This document shows, in pieces, positions 1 to 10,487 of a DNA stretch of 64,000 bases. A model generated the notes under the pieces. That model searched no databases, had not been told where the DNA came from, and saw only the letters and a list, made by a program, of their open reading frames with translations. Origin of the DNA: Septoria linicola (taxonomy: Eukaryota; Ascomycota; Dothideomycetes; Mycosphaerellales; Mycosphaerellaceae); the NCBI GenBank assembly GCA_024114885.1, contig CP099422.1, positions 1,612,001 through 1,676,000 of the forward strand, written 5' to 3'. The first letter of the stretch is position 1; every line of letters starts with the position of its first letter. The position numbers and the translations under genes were made by a program.

Positions 1-262
1 AAACGGCTCGAGTCCATTCGTGTGGACGAAGCTCGCAGACAAGACCGTGTCCCTCTTCGCCTCCCAAGTGGACATCGGCGACGCGGATTTTCTTCACATT
101 GTGGAGATCCTTCGCGAGCAGATTGGCGGTAAGCTCTCTTGTAGTCCTGTCTCACAAGTCACTTGCTAATACACGTGTGTAGTCGCTCCGACATTCAACG
201 AGGTCCGCGCCCGTGTCACGACCCTCCGCCAGGATGCTGAGCACAAGAAACAGGCGAGCTAG
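1..262 (+). CDS. 3' end of an unidentified protein (partial)
   Basis: The left edge cuts into this gene; only the last 61 residues are visible. Exon 1..128 reads through FVWTKLADKTVSLFASQVD and stops in phase 1 at a GT donor (129). A 54-nt intron runs to an AG at 181-182, and the last exon 183..262 ends in TAG. The joined tail is mostly helical, charged and hydrophilic, and ends in a basic QDAEHKKQAS stretch, with no signal peptide or membrane segment. I do not recognise the family. It is convergent with the flavin monooxygenase, whose stop lies 53 bp downstream. The coding call rests on a clean intron and a frame that stays open on both sides of it. Confidence 0.6.
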
Positions 263-315
263 ATGTGGGAAGGGGGTCACCAAAACGCATTTTGCAGCTT
301 AGTGTTCGCAACATA

Positions 316-1897
316 CTACAGCTTTGCCTTCACAACTCCAGCTTCTGCCTCTTCTACCCTCTTCCTCTTCCTCTTCCTCTGCCAACCACCAATCTTCGTG
401 GCAACCATGTCTGACCACACCTTCAACCATTCCGGATCGAATTTAGGGAGTGATCGACCAATAGTACCTGCTGCTGGCTCTCCAGCAATGCCTCGCAAGA
501 ACTCGAAGAACTCGGCATAATCTGGTGCAATAGAGTAGTAGTCTTTGCCTCCTTTCTTCTCCACTACCCTCCGCCGCTCCCACTCCAGCTGCTCTACGAC
601 TGTTGGTAGAGCCTTACCGCGGCCAGCGAGGCGTCGAGCAACTGCTACAGCTTGCCATTCATACACGCGGAACGTGAAGCCACCTCCAAGCTGTGAACAT
701 TCGTCAGAAATGGCTCATAACCGCTAGGTCTTTGTGAAACTCACCTGGCCAATGAACGCCAACGAAGGGTCCTCAATGTTCCATGTATGTTGATACACTC
801 CAGGCAGCCGACGATAGGCCTTCTTGATGCGCTCTTGTACAGCCGGGATGAAGGGAACACTGAAAGTATAGCCGGTGCCGAAGAAGACGTGGTCAACGTC
901 GTCGAGGAAAGACCCATCGTCAAATACAATCCGTCCTGTCTCAGGTTCGAATTGCCGGATCTGTTTCGTGACTTTCATATGTGGATGATCAAATGGCTCC
1001 CATCCAAACGCTGCGATAGGATCACCTCTAATAGCAGCATAAACAGGGTGTTGAGCAACTTCTAGGACTTCGTGGATGATCTCGTGCGAGGACACTGACG
1101 CTCCTACCACGATGATCTTCTTTCCAGCGTATTTGGCCGGATTACGGAAGTGTTTGCTATGAACGATCTTTCCTGGATAATTCTTATCGAATTCGAGAAG
1201 GCCGGGGATGTTGGGACACCAAGGAACATTGTAATGCCCCGATGCTACAATGACAGCGTCGAAAGTCTCTTGCCACCAGTAATTTCGACCAGCAAGCTCT
1301 TTGCGTAGTGTCAGGAACCATTCACCTCGAAGCTTCTCGGCACGCTCGACTGTGGTTTCGAGCTCAAGCAACTTCTGGTGTGGAGCGAAGATGCTTTCGA
1401 TCCACTCTCTGATAGTTGTATGGTGGCGAAATGGCACATTAGTGTTGCCATACTCTGCGATGGAACGCTCGGAGAGCTTGTCAGGAAATGGATGCTGGCT
1501 GAAACTCATGATTACAGGTGTAATGTTACTGTGGAGGTTTTCATGGATGGCTGTATCAGAGAAACGATGTTGGTGGCTGTTGATCTGCTCTGTGACTGAT
1601 GTCACAGCTGGAAGCTGGGTCGGTATCGGTATAGGCTCGTCCGCTTTGCCTTCGACTAGATCTTGGAGTGATGGAATGCCTGTCGGTAGATGTGGTGTGT
1701 AATGCCTGGGTAAGGTCATGAGCGTTGAAGTGTTGCTTGATTGTGCCAAGAGGGACTTGCCATGTTCCCCCGACTCCCGCTCTTCGATCGAACACTCGTA
1801 TGTTATCGAAAGCCTGCTCCTTGACGAGGGTATCAGTGGTTATGGCTCCAGATGGACCAGCACCGATTACTGCTACGCGACGAGTTTTGGACGCCAT
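316..1897 (-). CDS. Flavin-containing monooxygenase (FMO family)
   Basis: Predicted FAD/NADPH-dependent monooxygenase of 490 aa in three exons: 1897..1761, 1705..745 and 690..316. Residues 12-17 are the FAD-binding GAGPSG; the NADPH-binding segment IIVVGASVSS is near 243-252; DAVIVASGHYNVP and the VHSKHFR segment between them are typical of fungal FMOs. The start MASKTRR places the Rossmann strand at the N-terminus, as the family requires; an ATG 69 nt upstream is in frame but adds an unlikely leader. The first intron uses a GC donor (see separate entry); the second is a normal 54-nt GT-AG intron. The C-terminus carries a lysine/arginine alternation (WQRKRKRKR) encoded by a TTCCTC-type repeat, possibly a nuclear-type signal or drift. 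Substrate unknown. It lies in tandem with another flavin monooxygenase, which suggests a small oxidative pathway, but no backbone biosynthetic enzyme is in sight. Confidence 0.9.
1706..1760 (-). other. GC-AG intron in the FMO gene
   Basis: The frame of exon 1 ends at GVGGTW, and the continuing frame begins with HYTPHLP. No GT donor reconciles the two frames, but a GCAAGT donor with a CAG acceptor removes 55 nt (55 = 1 mod 3) and restores the expected GGTW-x-YTP motif of FMOs. The complete CDS then sums to 491 codons. Confidence 0.85.
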
Positions 1898-2265
1898 GGT
1901 CGGTTGAGTGGCAAGCGAATCTTGAAAGTCCTTGCGAGACCCTGATATATGTAGGAGGTACAGCATTGATGATTCTTGCCAGACGGGATATATCTGTCAC
2001 GAACAGCTAAGCTGTCATCGCGCCAGAGATTGCGAGAGAATTGCGGTGATGGCGTTCTACTCAAAGCCCCACATATGGTTTCGTTAGCATGGGTGCATAT
2101 GTCGTTGAGTACTGACCAATTTTGCAGCAACGTCTGGAGCGGTAATCTCGTTCTCTCTTGTTATCGCGATGTTATCGACCCTGCTAATCTGTGCCCAGGC
2201 CAGTCTATGTATATAGTCTCTACCAGGCGGATATCTACGCGCTCTGTACCAGTATCACAGCCAGC
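1898..2265. other. Intergenic, upstream of the FMO gene
   Basis: 368 bp between the FMO start and the stop of the next minus-strand gene. It must hold the FMO promoter and the 3' UTR of the upstream gene. No further coding signal was seen. Confidence 0.5.
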
Positions 2266-3551
2266 CTAGCCCACTGTAGGAGAGCTGCTTTCGTCGATGG
2301 TGACACCAAATTGGCTTGTTGCCATCCCGTAGGAAGTGGCTACGGCCTCGGAAGCATAACTAGATTCATGTTAGCTGCTGCACTGTTTGTTTCTCCAGTA
2401 TTGTCAACTCACACTCTCATCTTCTTCTCATATTCCGCAGTGATGCCCTCTTTCCAGCCACCGGCCTCCGCCAGCAGCTTTCCAAGCAGAGCAGAGTCGC
2501 GTACTGCTGTGTTCGCGCCGATACCACCGGCTGGAGTCATTGAGTGGACTGCATCACCTATGACTGTCACCCTGGGCTCGTTGGTCCACTCTGGGACACC
2601 ACTAGGAGTACTACAAGTGATCTTCCAGAATGCTGCCTGCTCTTCGTTCATGTGTTCAAATAAAGGCTTCACGCGCGGATGCCAATTTGCAGTAAGTGAT
2701 TTGGCGATATCTGCTGCCGGCTTTCCAACAATGGCAAAGTCGTTGTTCGGAGGCGCGATGACGCCAGGCTGAGCGCCCATAGTCCAGCCAAACTCGATGT
2801 TTTCGTCGTCCATGTCGCCAGGACGAACATTCGTGATTGCAAAGACTTTGCCGTCTGGTTTCGTCTCGTCTAGCAGCCGCCAGACACCTTCACCCAGCTT
2901 CTTGAACGCGGTGGTGGGAGCCTGTCCATGTATGCCTCGGGCTCCTGTGTCGAAGGTCTTCAGCTTGCCATTAGATACCTGCTTCGATACCTTCGAATAG
3001 ATGCCCTCCCCGCCCACGAGGAGATCTCCTTCCACGGACTTCGAGCCATCCTTGAAAATGGCTTTGACCCCGTTCGGCGTCAATTCATAGCCCGTGACCT
3101 GATGCCCGAACTTCACATAAGGCTCGCAGCCCTCCAAAAACAGCGCTCGCATATCGCCTCGAGAAATGCCGATGGTCTTGCCATCTCGTGATGACAAGAC
3201 TTCTTTGGTCGGCTTCGGCTTCTCGGGCTCATTTGACTTCTGCCTTTCCAAAACGTCTGTGATATCTTCACCAGAAAGAGCATCTATTGCGCCAAACCCG
3301 CGTGCGCCACCAGTCTTGCCACATCTGTCCCAGAACTTGGGAAATCCCTCGGGCGCCGGACCTAGGACGTCTTCAATTGCATCAAGACCTTCGGCACTGA
3401 GTCGAAGTCTGTAGCCTTGGCCTCGGAATGAGATGGATTGATCTCGTTCGAAGACCACGAATGGGATAGAGTTTCTGAGTAATGATCTTGCCAAGAGGAG
3501 GGATGCTAGCCCTGCACCGGATATGAGAACAGGTTTCCTGGAGGTGGCCAT
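2266..3551 (-). CDS. FAD-dependent monooxygenase (salicylate hydroxylase / PHBH-like)
   Basis: 410 aa in two exons, 3551..2413 and 2359..2266, with a 53-nt GT-AG intron that has a GCTAAC branch site. The N-terminus VLISGAGLASLLLARSL is the dinucleotide-binding GxGxxS/G motif of class A flavoprotein hydroxylases. VTVIGDAVHSMTPAGGIG near residue 335 is the second FAD-binding GD motif, which contacts the ribityl chain. FERDQSISFRGQGYRLRLS is typical of fungal 2-polyprenyl-6-methoxyphenol hydroxylase-like enzymes. Such enzymes usually hydroxylate aromatic rings using NAD(P)H; the substrate cannot be inferred. The last exon adds YASEAVATSYGMA and ends in TAG, so an intronless reading would lose about 30 residues. 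No membrane anchor is visible. It is co-oriented with the FMO, 368 bp away. Confidence 0.88.
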
Positions 3552-4275
3552 GTTCGCTACTAGGAGTGCTATGTTAGATCTGCGGCAGGATCAACTGCAC
3601 ATATACATAGACCAGAAGATGGCTGGCTGACGGCTTCGGCGTAGTGATTGACGCGGTGCTGACTAACATCACCGAGAGCCTTCCTAAGCACGGAACCGAT
3701 CTAGGGCATTGACTATCAACTGACTACTGTCATCGAAAGGCCGTCTGCTTGATGCAGATGGACTTCTGTAAGCTATCAGTGTAGTCCAGCTTGCGAGACG
3801 ATCAAGGTCTGACGCGGCGAGAACAGAACAGTAGTGCTGGTGGGGACTGGCAAGAAAGGAGTCTCGCAGCTTGTTGAGAATTGCCCCATCGCTGCGAGGA
3901 TCGCGACATCACATGCCAGACAGTTCCACCGAGAAGCAAACATGAGAAGTACCCAATTGCCAGAGGATGTTGATGAGTAGTATTTGTCCTTCACAAAGAC
4001 GCCTCTACGATCTGTGCGAGTTGTCAATTTTCTACAACCCACGACGGAGGCATCGTGGAAGGGCTCCAAGAAACGAGATGGCCACGGTGGATCCACACTG
4101 CGCGTCACGCGTGCCAAAATGCCCCTTCTCTGACATGGGGTTTGAACCACACGGCCATCACCGCGGTTACACTATAAGGCGGGTCAGAAGCAGGCGACAA
4201 CTGCCTTTGTTTGAGTAAGAACTTTGTGGATTCTCTTCTGTCAGCCTTGCTTGTTGAAACACATGAGACCGCAAT
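3552..4275. promoter_or_regulatory. Divergent intergenic region, FAD monooxygenase / TDP1
   Basis: 724 bp between two divergent starts, so it should contain both promoters. No gene was found in it. A short match to a tRNA B-box (GGTTCAAACCC on the minus strand near 4136) has no tRNA around it. Confidence 0.5.
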
Positions 4276-6269
4276 ATGACGGACCACAGTTCAGACGACG
4301 AAGAGCTTAAAGCAGCAATCGCAATGTCTCTGTCGGAGCAACAGGAAGACCATGCAGCAGTCGAACCCACCAAGGCGCCATCTAGTCTTCTAGGTCTTGA
4401 TCGCAAGGCAATGGAAGCGGAGCGTCTTGCTCGAATGGCAAAGAAGCGTCCAAGGTCGATCTCGCCGCCTCCCATCAGGGACTCTAGAAAGGCCCCCAAG
4501 CTGTACGCGAAACCAGATCCAGCAGCTGGAACCACAGCCGAAAAGTTGTCCGCTTCGGTTCGAGCGGAGCAACAGACACGCAAGTCCATCAATGCACAAG
4601 CTGCAATCGAACACATGAGAAACTCACCAGCTCATGTTAAAGATGATCTGCATCCCGCTTCCATATCTCGACCTGGCTCGATACAGTACCCACGTGGGGT
4701 TATCAAGAGAACATGGTAGATCTTGTATCACACCATTTTGCGCAAGACATGCACTGACTGTACTTTCGCAGGGCCTTTGGGCACGAACGAGACGGCAACG
4801 ACATCAAGCTGGAAGAAGTTTTGGAGCCCCTCAGCGTCCGCACTGCAGTTCTTTCAGCATTTCAATGGGATGTGCAATGGGTTCTTTCCAAGCTGAAGAC
4901 ACCTCTGAACGGCGGAAGTACCAAGTGCATCTTCGTCATGCAAGCGAAAGAGCCAGCCGATCGAGATAAGTGGCGCGAAGATGCGGGTGATATGCGACAC
5001 TTCTTGCGGCTATGCTTCCCCAGCATGTCCGGCCTCATCAATTGCATGCACTCTAAGCTAATGCTACTGTATATGGCCCTGCACGGCTGTTTGTAATCCT
5101 TGCTAACGTTTATCAGATTTCACCCAGCAAAGCTCCGCATCGCTGTTCCAACAGCCAACCTGTTGAACTTCGACTGGGGTGAGACTGGACAAATGGAGAA
5201 CAGTGTGTTCATGATCGATCTCCCACGACTTCCCGATGAACAAAAAGCTAAAGCAGATGATTTGACTCTGTTCGGCAAGGAGCTCATGTTCTTCATCGAG
5301 AAACAAGGGTTCGACCAAGATGTGCGAGACGGCCTTCTTAATTTCGACTTCTCCGCCACTGCAGGCATGGCATTTGTGCACACCGTGGGTGGTGTTCATC
5401 ACAAAGATCAAGCGGCGCGAACAGGCTTGCTTGGACTCAGTCGTGCAGTCCGGGAACTTGGCCTAGCAACTACGAGCCGACTAGAGATTGACTTTGCCGC
5501 ATCTTCTATCGGCTCCTTGAACGACAAGCAGTTGATAGATCTGCACATGGCCGCTAGAGGCGTAGATATGTTGGCGTATGCGAGAGACGCCCGATCCAAA
5601 GCAGGCAATGAGTTCTTCAAAAAGAAGAGCAAAGCTCCTGCTGTCAATTCGAATGTACGCGAACAGACCCGGATCTATTTCCCTACGAAAGATACAGTGC
5701 GCGGCTCAACCGCAGGCGCGGCCGGAACGATCTGCCTGCAGAGGCAGTATTACGAGAAGACTGGCTTCCCACAAGAATGCTTCAGAGATTACAAGTCAAC
5801 GAGACCGGGGCTACTCAGTCACAACAAGATCCTGTGCGCTCGTGGTCTGAGCATTGACAAGCCCAAGGATAGAGACAAGTCCGCCAGCGGCTCCAATGAC
5901 TCGGACAAGTCCGCCGGATCTGCCCAGGTCTCGTGGTTGTATATTGGCTCCTCCAACATGTCTCAGTCAGCTTGGGGACAGCTGCCAGCTGAAAAGCTCG
6001 AGAACAAGATTACTTGTAGGAATTGGGAATGCGGTGTCCTGCTTCCGGTTCCGACCTCTGTTGGAGCTGCACAGAAAGCGGCGCGCCCGAAGCAACGAGA
6101 CGCGAATGGTGACTCGGATACTGAGGATGAAGATGAGCCACTGCCAGTTCCTGCAGCTCCTGCCTTGGCTGGCATGAACGTCTTCGATGGTATTGTCAGT
6201 CTGCCCTTTCATGTGCCCGGAGATGCATACAATGGCCGGGAGCCGTGGTACTTTACGGAGCAGAATTGA
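4276..6269 (+). CDS. TDP1: Tyrosyl-DNA phosphodiesterase 1 with an N-terminal UIM
   Basis: Nuclear repair enzyme that hydrolyses the bond between a stalled topoisomerase I tyrosine and the DNA 3' end. 629 aa from exons 4276..4715, 4772..5068 and 5117..6269; exon lengths sum to 630 codons. The two phospholipase-D-type HKD motifs are present: HSKLMLL (His near 240, split from the following FHPAKLRIAVPTANL by intron 2) and LLSHNKILCARG (His near 481), followed by WLYIGSSNMSQSAWG. Intron 2 carries GCTAAC before its acceptor. The first 25 residues contain DDEELKAAIAMSLSEQ, which matches the ubiquitin-interacting motif consensus (acidic run, A-x-x-x-S-L-x-E). The region 330-350 aa before the end is otherwise standard. 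A long acidic insert (DGDSDTEDEDE) near the C-terminus is variable in the family. Confidence 0.95.
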
Positions 6270-7302
6270 TGACATGCTGGATGGCTGACGACTTGGCTAC
6301 TGTTTGAAGATATGCACAACAGCACGGACGACGGTGAATCGAGAGGCTGCAAGACGACCGGCTAAACCAACATCCTGGCCGATAACGAACGTGCTCGGTG
6401 CGAAGTGACAACGATATACATCCACTGGCGGTGTGGTCGCCTTTGGCGTGTGTTCATCTACAAGATTCGAAGTGTTTTATCAGCAAGATCTGGATATCTC
6501 CAAACAGCAAGCTGAAGAGCGAAACATTATGGATCATGCTAGACTAGTCATCACAGCTGCGCTATCATGCCCCACGAGCACGTGCCGCTTTGCAACTGCG
6601 ATCCGCTGGTCATGCGTGGGGTGCTTCCTTGGCCAAAGCGAAGTCGCACCTGCAACGCGCTAATTGCGGGCACTCTTATCAACCACGACACAGATTTGGC
6701 ACCAAGGCCTATCTTTGTCCATTCAGATCTGCGAGTGCTGCCCTTTGTGCTGCACGTAATGCTCGACCCGATCCGCAGATCTGGGGGACCTGTGTCACTG
6801 TACATATGGCGCCGACGGCGTACACCACCTGATGACCACACACGCTCCGCATGACTGGATCGGGCAACTACAGTATCACTGGAAGACACCGAGAAGTAAC
6901 CCATCCTACAGTATCCGTATCGCATAGCTCTCATACCCTATTCCTATTCCTTACCTGCATGCGCGGCGTGGCTCTTTCTCTCTCTCTCACATTGATTCCT
7001 TTGGCGGCATTGCTTTTTGAGTCCTAACACAAGAGCTCGTTACCTAAGAAGCAGCATCTAGCTCCGACACAGAACGATCTACCAGAACAGCTGTTAGCTA
7101 TTGCTGCCGGACTCGATCGTTCCTCGGACACTCACCTCTCTGCTATTCACCGAATCTGATCAGGCAGCACGTGGCTGAGCACGCGACTAGAGGCTGTCAG
7201 CATCAACACATCAGGCGGGCTCTCTTCTTCAGGCAGTCTACCTCACCGTTCTTGAGTTGAGCTGTATTCACCACCTCCTGGCCAATCGAGTCACCTCACA
7301 TC
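6270..7302. other. Intergenic, TDP1 to PQ-loop gene
   Basis: About 1 kb between co-oriented genes. A CT-rich stretch (TCTCTCTCTC near 6980) and a pyrimidine-rich run just upstream of 7303 look like promoter/leader sequence for the next gene. No coding frame was supported. Confidence 0.4.
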
Positions 7303-8625
7303 ATGATATGGACCGCCGCAGCGGTGTTTGAACCGGCATTGCCGGCGCACTGTGTGCCGGAGAACGACTTCCTGTTACATTTCAGCAGCACATTCCACAC
7401 CTGCGTGCCTACGCCTCTGGCATTCGCGTCGAACCTTTTAGGGCTCATGAGCATCGTGGCATGGCTATTCGCGCAGTTACCGCAAATATACAAGAACTGG
7501 CACATACAGAGCACGAGCGGCCTTTCCATATTCTTCCTTGTTGAGTGGTGTCTCGGCGATCTGTCCAATCTGCTCGGGGCGCTCTTCACACATCAAGCGA
7601 GCTGGCAGGTGGCTATAGGCTTCTACTACACATTCGTGGATCTGTGTTTGGTCGCTCAATGGGTCTGGTACGAGAAGCTAAGGCATGGTCATCCGGTGTT
7701 CCGAATGTGGAAGAGAAGACACACAAACGATGATGACGATAGTGCCACAAGTGGTAGCATGGAGCAGGTGGTGATCGAAGGTATGCCAGTTCTGAGCCCG
7801 AGCCAGAGTAACGAGAGCGAATCTGATGCTGTGCAAGGTACAGACAACCGGAAGCCAATGACACGACCGAAGATCATCTTCCGTACACCTACTTTCCAGC
7901 GCGAGCAAGAGGAGAAGGAGAAGCTGGCTTCGACCTCCGGCACGCCTAGGAACACGATTCACAGAATTGGGCCTTCGTCCCCAATGCCCTCGCCGTCTCC
8001 CAGGACTATGCTGTTTCTCGCTTGTCTGGTAGCAATGGCACATGGCTCACCAATACACAAGACACCAGCGCATAGCCACTTGCAAGATAGCGGGCCGACG
8101 CCACTAGAGAATGCCGGCACGATTATATCCTGGATGTCAACCTTGCTCTATCTCGGTTCTCGTCTGCCACAACTCTTCAAGAATTGGCGTCGAAAGTCGG
8201 TGGCCGGTCTGAGTCCACACCTGTTTATAGCTGCATTTTGCGGCAATCTCTTCTACTCGTCCGCGCTCCTGACAAATCCCAACGCGTGGAGTGACTTTGG
8301 GCCTTATGGAGGCGGCGGCTGGGCTGGCAAGGAAGGTAGCGACAGGATGCAGTGGGTTCTTGCAGCGCTACCTTTCTTCCTTGGAGCAGCCGGAGTACTC
8401 GGACTCGATGCCAGCGTTGGCGTGCAGTTTCTGATGTATGGTGAGACTGAGGAGAAGCTTGTGGTTGTCGATGAGCAGCAAGGATCTCGTTGGCATTGGC
8501 GACGTGTCAGCGGCTGGATGAGAGGGTGGGTTCCAAGCAGCGTCCGCAGTCTGCCCGGATCGGTTGAGCGCACAGCATTGCTAGATGAGCGGACGCGGCA
8601 TAGCGATGGTTATGGTGCATTGTAA
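7303..8625 (+). CDS. PQ-loop repeat protein, vacuolar/lysosomal amino-acid transporter type
   Basis: Intronless, 440 aa. Two PQ-loop repeats are clear: AQLPQIYKNW with Pro-Gln at 60-61 and SRLPQLFKNWRRKSVAGLSP with Pro-Gln at 289-290. Each repeat sits in a three-helix bundle, giving the seven-helix layout of the Ypq/PQLC2 (SWEET-like) family, which exports cationic amino acids across the vacuolar or lysosomal membrane. FLVEWCLGDLSNLLG is characteristic of this branch. The two halves are separated by a long hydrophilic loop, residues about 128-232, rich in Asp, Ser and Thr, where phosphorylation or sorting signals may lie. The C-terminal tail contains a leucine pair in an acidic setting (VERTALLDERT), a possible vacuolar sorting signal. 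Family assignment is strong; substrate is inferred. Confidence 0.88.
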   Translation: MIWTAAAVFEPALPAHCVPENDFLLHFSSTFHTCVPTPLAFASNLLGLMSIVAWLFAQLPQIYKNWHIQSTSGLSIFFLVEWCLGDLSNLLGALFTHQASWQVAIGFYYTFVDLCLVAQWVWYEKLRHGHPVFRMWKRRHTNDDDDSATSGSMEQVVIEGMPVLSPSQSNESESDAVQGTDNRKPMTRPKIIFRTPTFQREQEEKEKLASTSGTPRNTIHRIGPSSPMPSPSPRTMLFLACLVAMAHGSPIHKTPAHSHLQDSGPTPLENAGTIISWMSTLLYLGSRLPQLFKNWRRKSVAGLSPHLFIAAFCGNLFYSSALLTNPNAWSDFGPYGGGGWAGKEGSDRMQWVLAALPFFLGAAGVLGLDASVGVQFLMYGETEEKLVVVDEQQGSRWHWRRVSGWMRGWVPSSVRSLPGSVERTALLDERTRHSDGYGAL

Positions 8626-9231
8626 GTGATGAATTGCATGAGATTTTGAATTCGGCGCATCAGCGAGTGGGAACTATGAGGCTCGGTACGATAGCATAGA
8701 GCATTCTGGGATGCGGCGATGCCCCTGGACGAGGCGTTTGGGTGATTTGAGAGAACACAGCATCTTGGTGATGGATCGCAGCCTGACCTGTATTGGAATG
8801 GATTGAAGCAATGGTCCCGATACGAGCGTCATGAGCACGTGTCGAGGCACGCAAGAACACTCAGGCAACGCTTTCACGACCTCACTCTCGTCCCGAGATG
8901 CCACTAAAGTGTGTTCGATGTACAAGAAATGATAATCTGCGGTAACAACTAAAGCCCGTGAACGATTTGACTCACTCTCGCGTGGCGAAGCCGAAACTCC
9001 AAGCTCCATAAATCTGCACATCGGCGCAGGCAGCAAAATAGAACTAACCTGTTATCACTGATTCTAGTACTGCATGCCGTGTGCTCCTCCAAACGGCTTC
9101 AATTTCATGATACACTTAGAGAACTAGGTCGATAGCTCTTTCTCCGAGGAGACACAAGCTCAGCGAATATCTATTCACCTCCTCTCACCACATTCGGTGC
9201 AAGCTACCACCCCCAGCAACCTCCCTTCACC
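8626..9231. other. Intergenic
   Basis: 606 bp between two plus-strand genes. The last 60 bp before 9232 are C-rich and purine-poor, like a fungal leader. Nothing else recognisable. Confidence 0.4.
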
Positions 9232-10359
9232 ATGTCAACACCGATGGACCGTCGCGCCATACGACGACAACAACAAGACGACCAAGTCCAAAACATCATC
9301 GACACAATAGCAGACCCAGGCGACCAACTCGACGCCATCTCCAAAATCCGCGGCTGGTACAACCCTCACAGCACAGCCAACCTCATCATCAAGCAATACC
9401 TATCCGACGATCTCTCCCTCTCAGACACAGTCACGCAACTCGCCAACCCCATCGACGACCTCTTCACATCGGGCGACAACGGCTGGTCAGCCTACACCCA
9501 AGAAAAAACCGCCCGCCACCAACGCGAACACTTTCCAGAAGACGCCGAACAATGGTGGGGTGTAGAGCAAGACATTCTTAAACCCGACGAAGGCTCAGAA
9601 AATGATCATGTCTCCACTGAAGGCGCGCTCTGGACTCTCTGGTACGCCGTCGTGCATTCCGCTCGTAAACTATTCTGGCGAGACAACGACGATGGGAGCA
9701 CAGGATCTTCGCAGACAGCACTCCTCGAACTCGTGCGAGCGCTCAAAGCAAGACCTAACCCCCCTCTCCCTCCACACCTCACTGTCCCAATGCAAAGAGA
9801 CTGGGTCTACGCTTCCGGCGCCACGCTCTGGCGTAATCTCTTACTCCTCGGCCCGTCCTTTCGTGAAAGCTGGAACGATTCTCCAGGGTGCGGAGCAGGC
9901 TGGTCGAAGCCGGAAGTCGAGGCGTGGATTAATGCTGAAGCGTTTGTGGCGAGGTTGACGGTTTGTGGCGTGAAGAAGTTTTGGAATTATGGAGTTTGGG
10001 CATTGAGGGATGGGTTGGAAGAGCGGCCGAATTCGATTTATTTTAGACCGGAGAGGGAGGAAGAGGTGCTGGATTGTTATGTGACTGCTGCGGCGGTGTG
10101 GGTTGTGATTGCTGGGAAGGAGATGTGGGAGTTTGTGGAGCGTGATCGGGACTTTGAGACGAGGTATGGTCTGGATGAAGCGTTGCCGAAGCTGCCGTGG
10201 GAGGGCGACGGTGTGTGGACGCGAGCGCGATGGAGGTATTGGAAGGAGAAGTTTGAGTCGGTGGCGCAACGGCCAGGACTGGTGAGCAGTACCAAGCAGA
10301 TTATCGGCGAAGCTTTGAAGTGCATGGAGGCGGTCGAGTCGCAGAGGCAAGTCAGTTGA
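9232..10359 (+). CDS. Uncharacterised fungal protein, DUF3632-like
   Basis: Intronless, 375 aa, starting at an ATG in a CACCATGTC context. The protein is helical and rich in tryptophan (about 17), for example RDWVYASGATLWRNLLLLGP, KKFWNYGVWALRDGLE and TRARWRYWKEKFESV. The arrangement of an N-terminal helical region, a middle WTLWYAVVHSARK segment and late W-rich helices resembles the fungal DUF3632 family, which has no known function. That match is from memory of the family's appearance and could be wrong. There is no signal peptide, membrane segment or catalytic motif. Codon third positions switch from very C-rich in the first 500 nt to more G/T-rich later, an odd gradient within one gene. 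Confidence 0.7.
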   Translation: MSTPMDRRAIRRQQQDDQVQNIIDTIADPGDQLDAISKIRGWYNPHSTANLIIKQYLSDDLSLSDTVTQLANPIDDLFTSGDNGWSAYTQEKTARHQREHFPEDAEQWWGVEQDILKPDEGSENDHVSTEGALWTLWYAVVHSARKLFWRDNDDGSTGSSQTALLELVRALKARPNPPLPPHLTVPMQRDWVYASGATLWRNLLLLGPSFRESWNDSPGCGAGWSKPEVEAWINAEAFVARLTVCGVKKFWNYGVWALRDGLEERPNSIYFRPEREEEVLDCYVTAAAVWVVIAGKEMWEFVERDRDFETRYGLDEALPKLPWEGDGVWTRARWRYWKEKFESVAQRPGLVSSTKQIIGEALKCMEAVESQRQVS

Positions 10360-10487
10360 CGACACGGATGTTGCTTCACTGAGCTCGGAACGATAGCCTA
10401 GGTAGATGGAGGTGGCCGAATGATTTCGAACATCTGGTGCAAGAATCTAGTGATTCTCGACTGTGTGATAGATCTGCTTCGCTGTCC

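Noticed and set aside
4120..4160. tRNA-like B-box (GGTTCAAACCC) on the minus strand
   Set aside because: No A-box at the right distance, no cloverleaf stems, and the T-stem does not pair.
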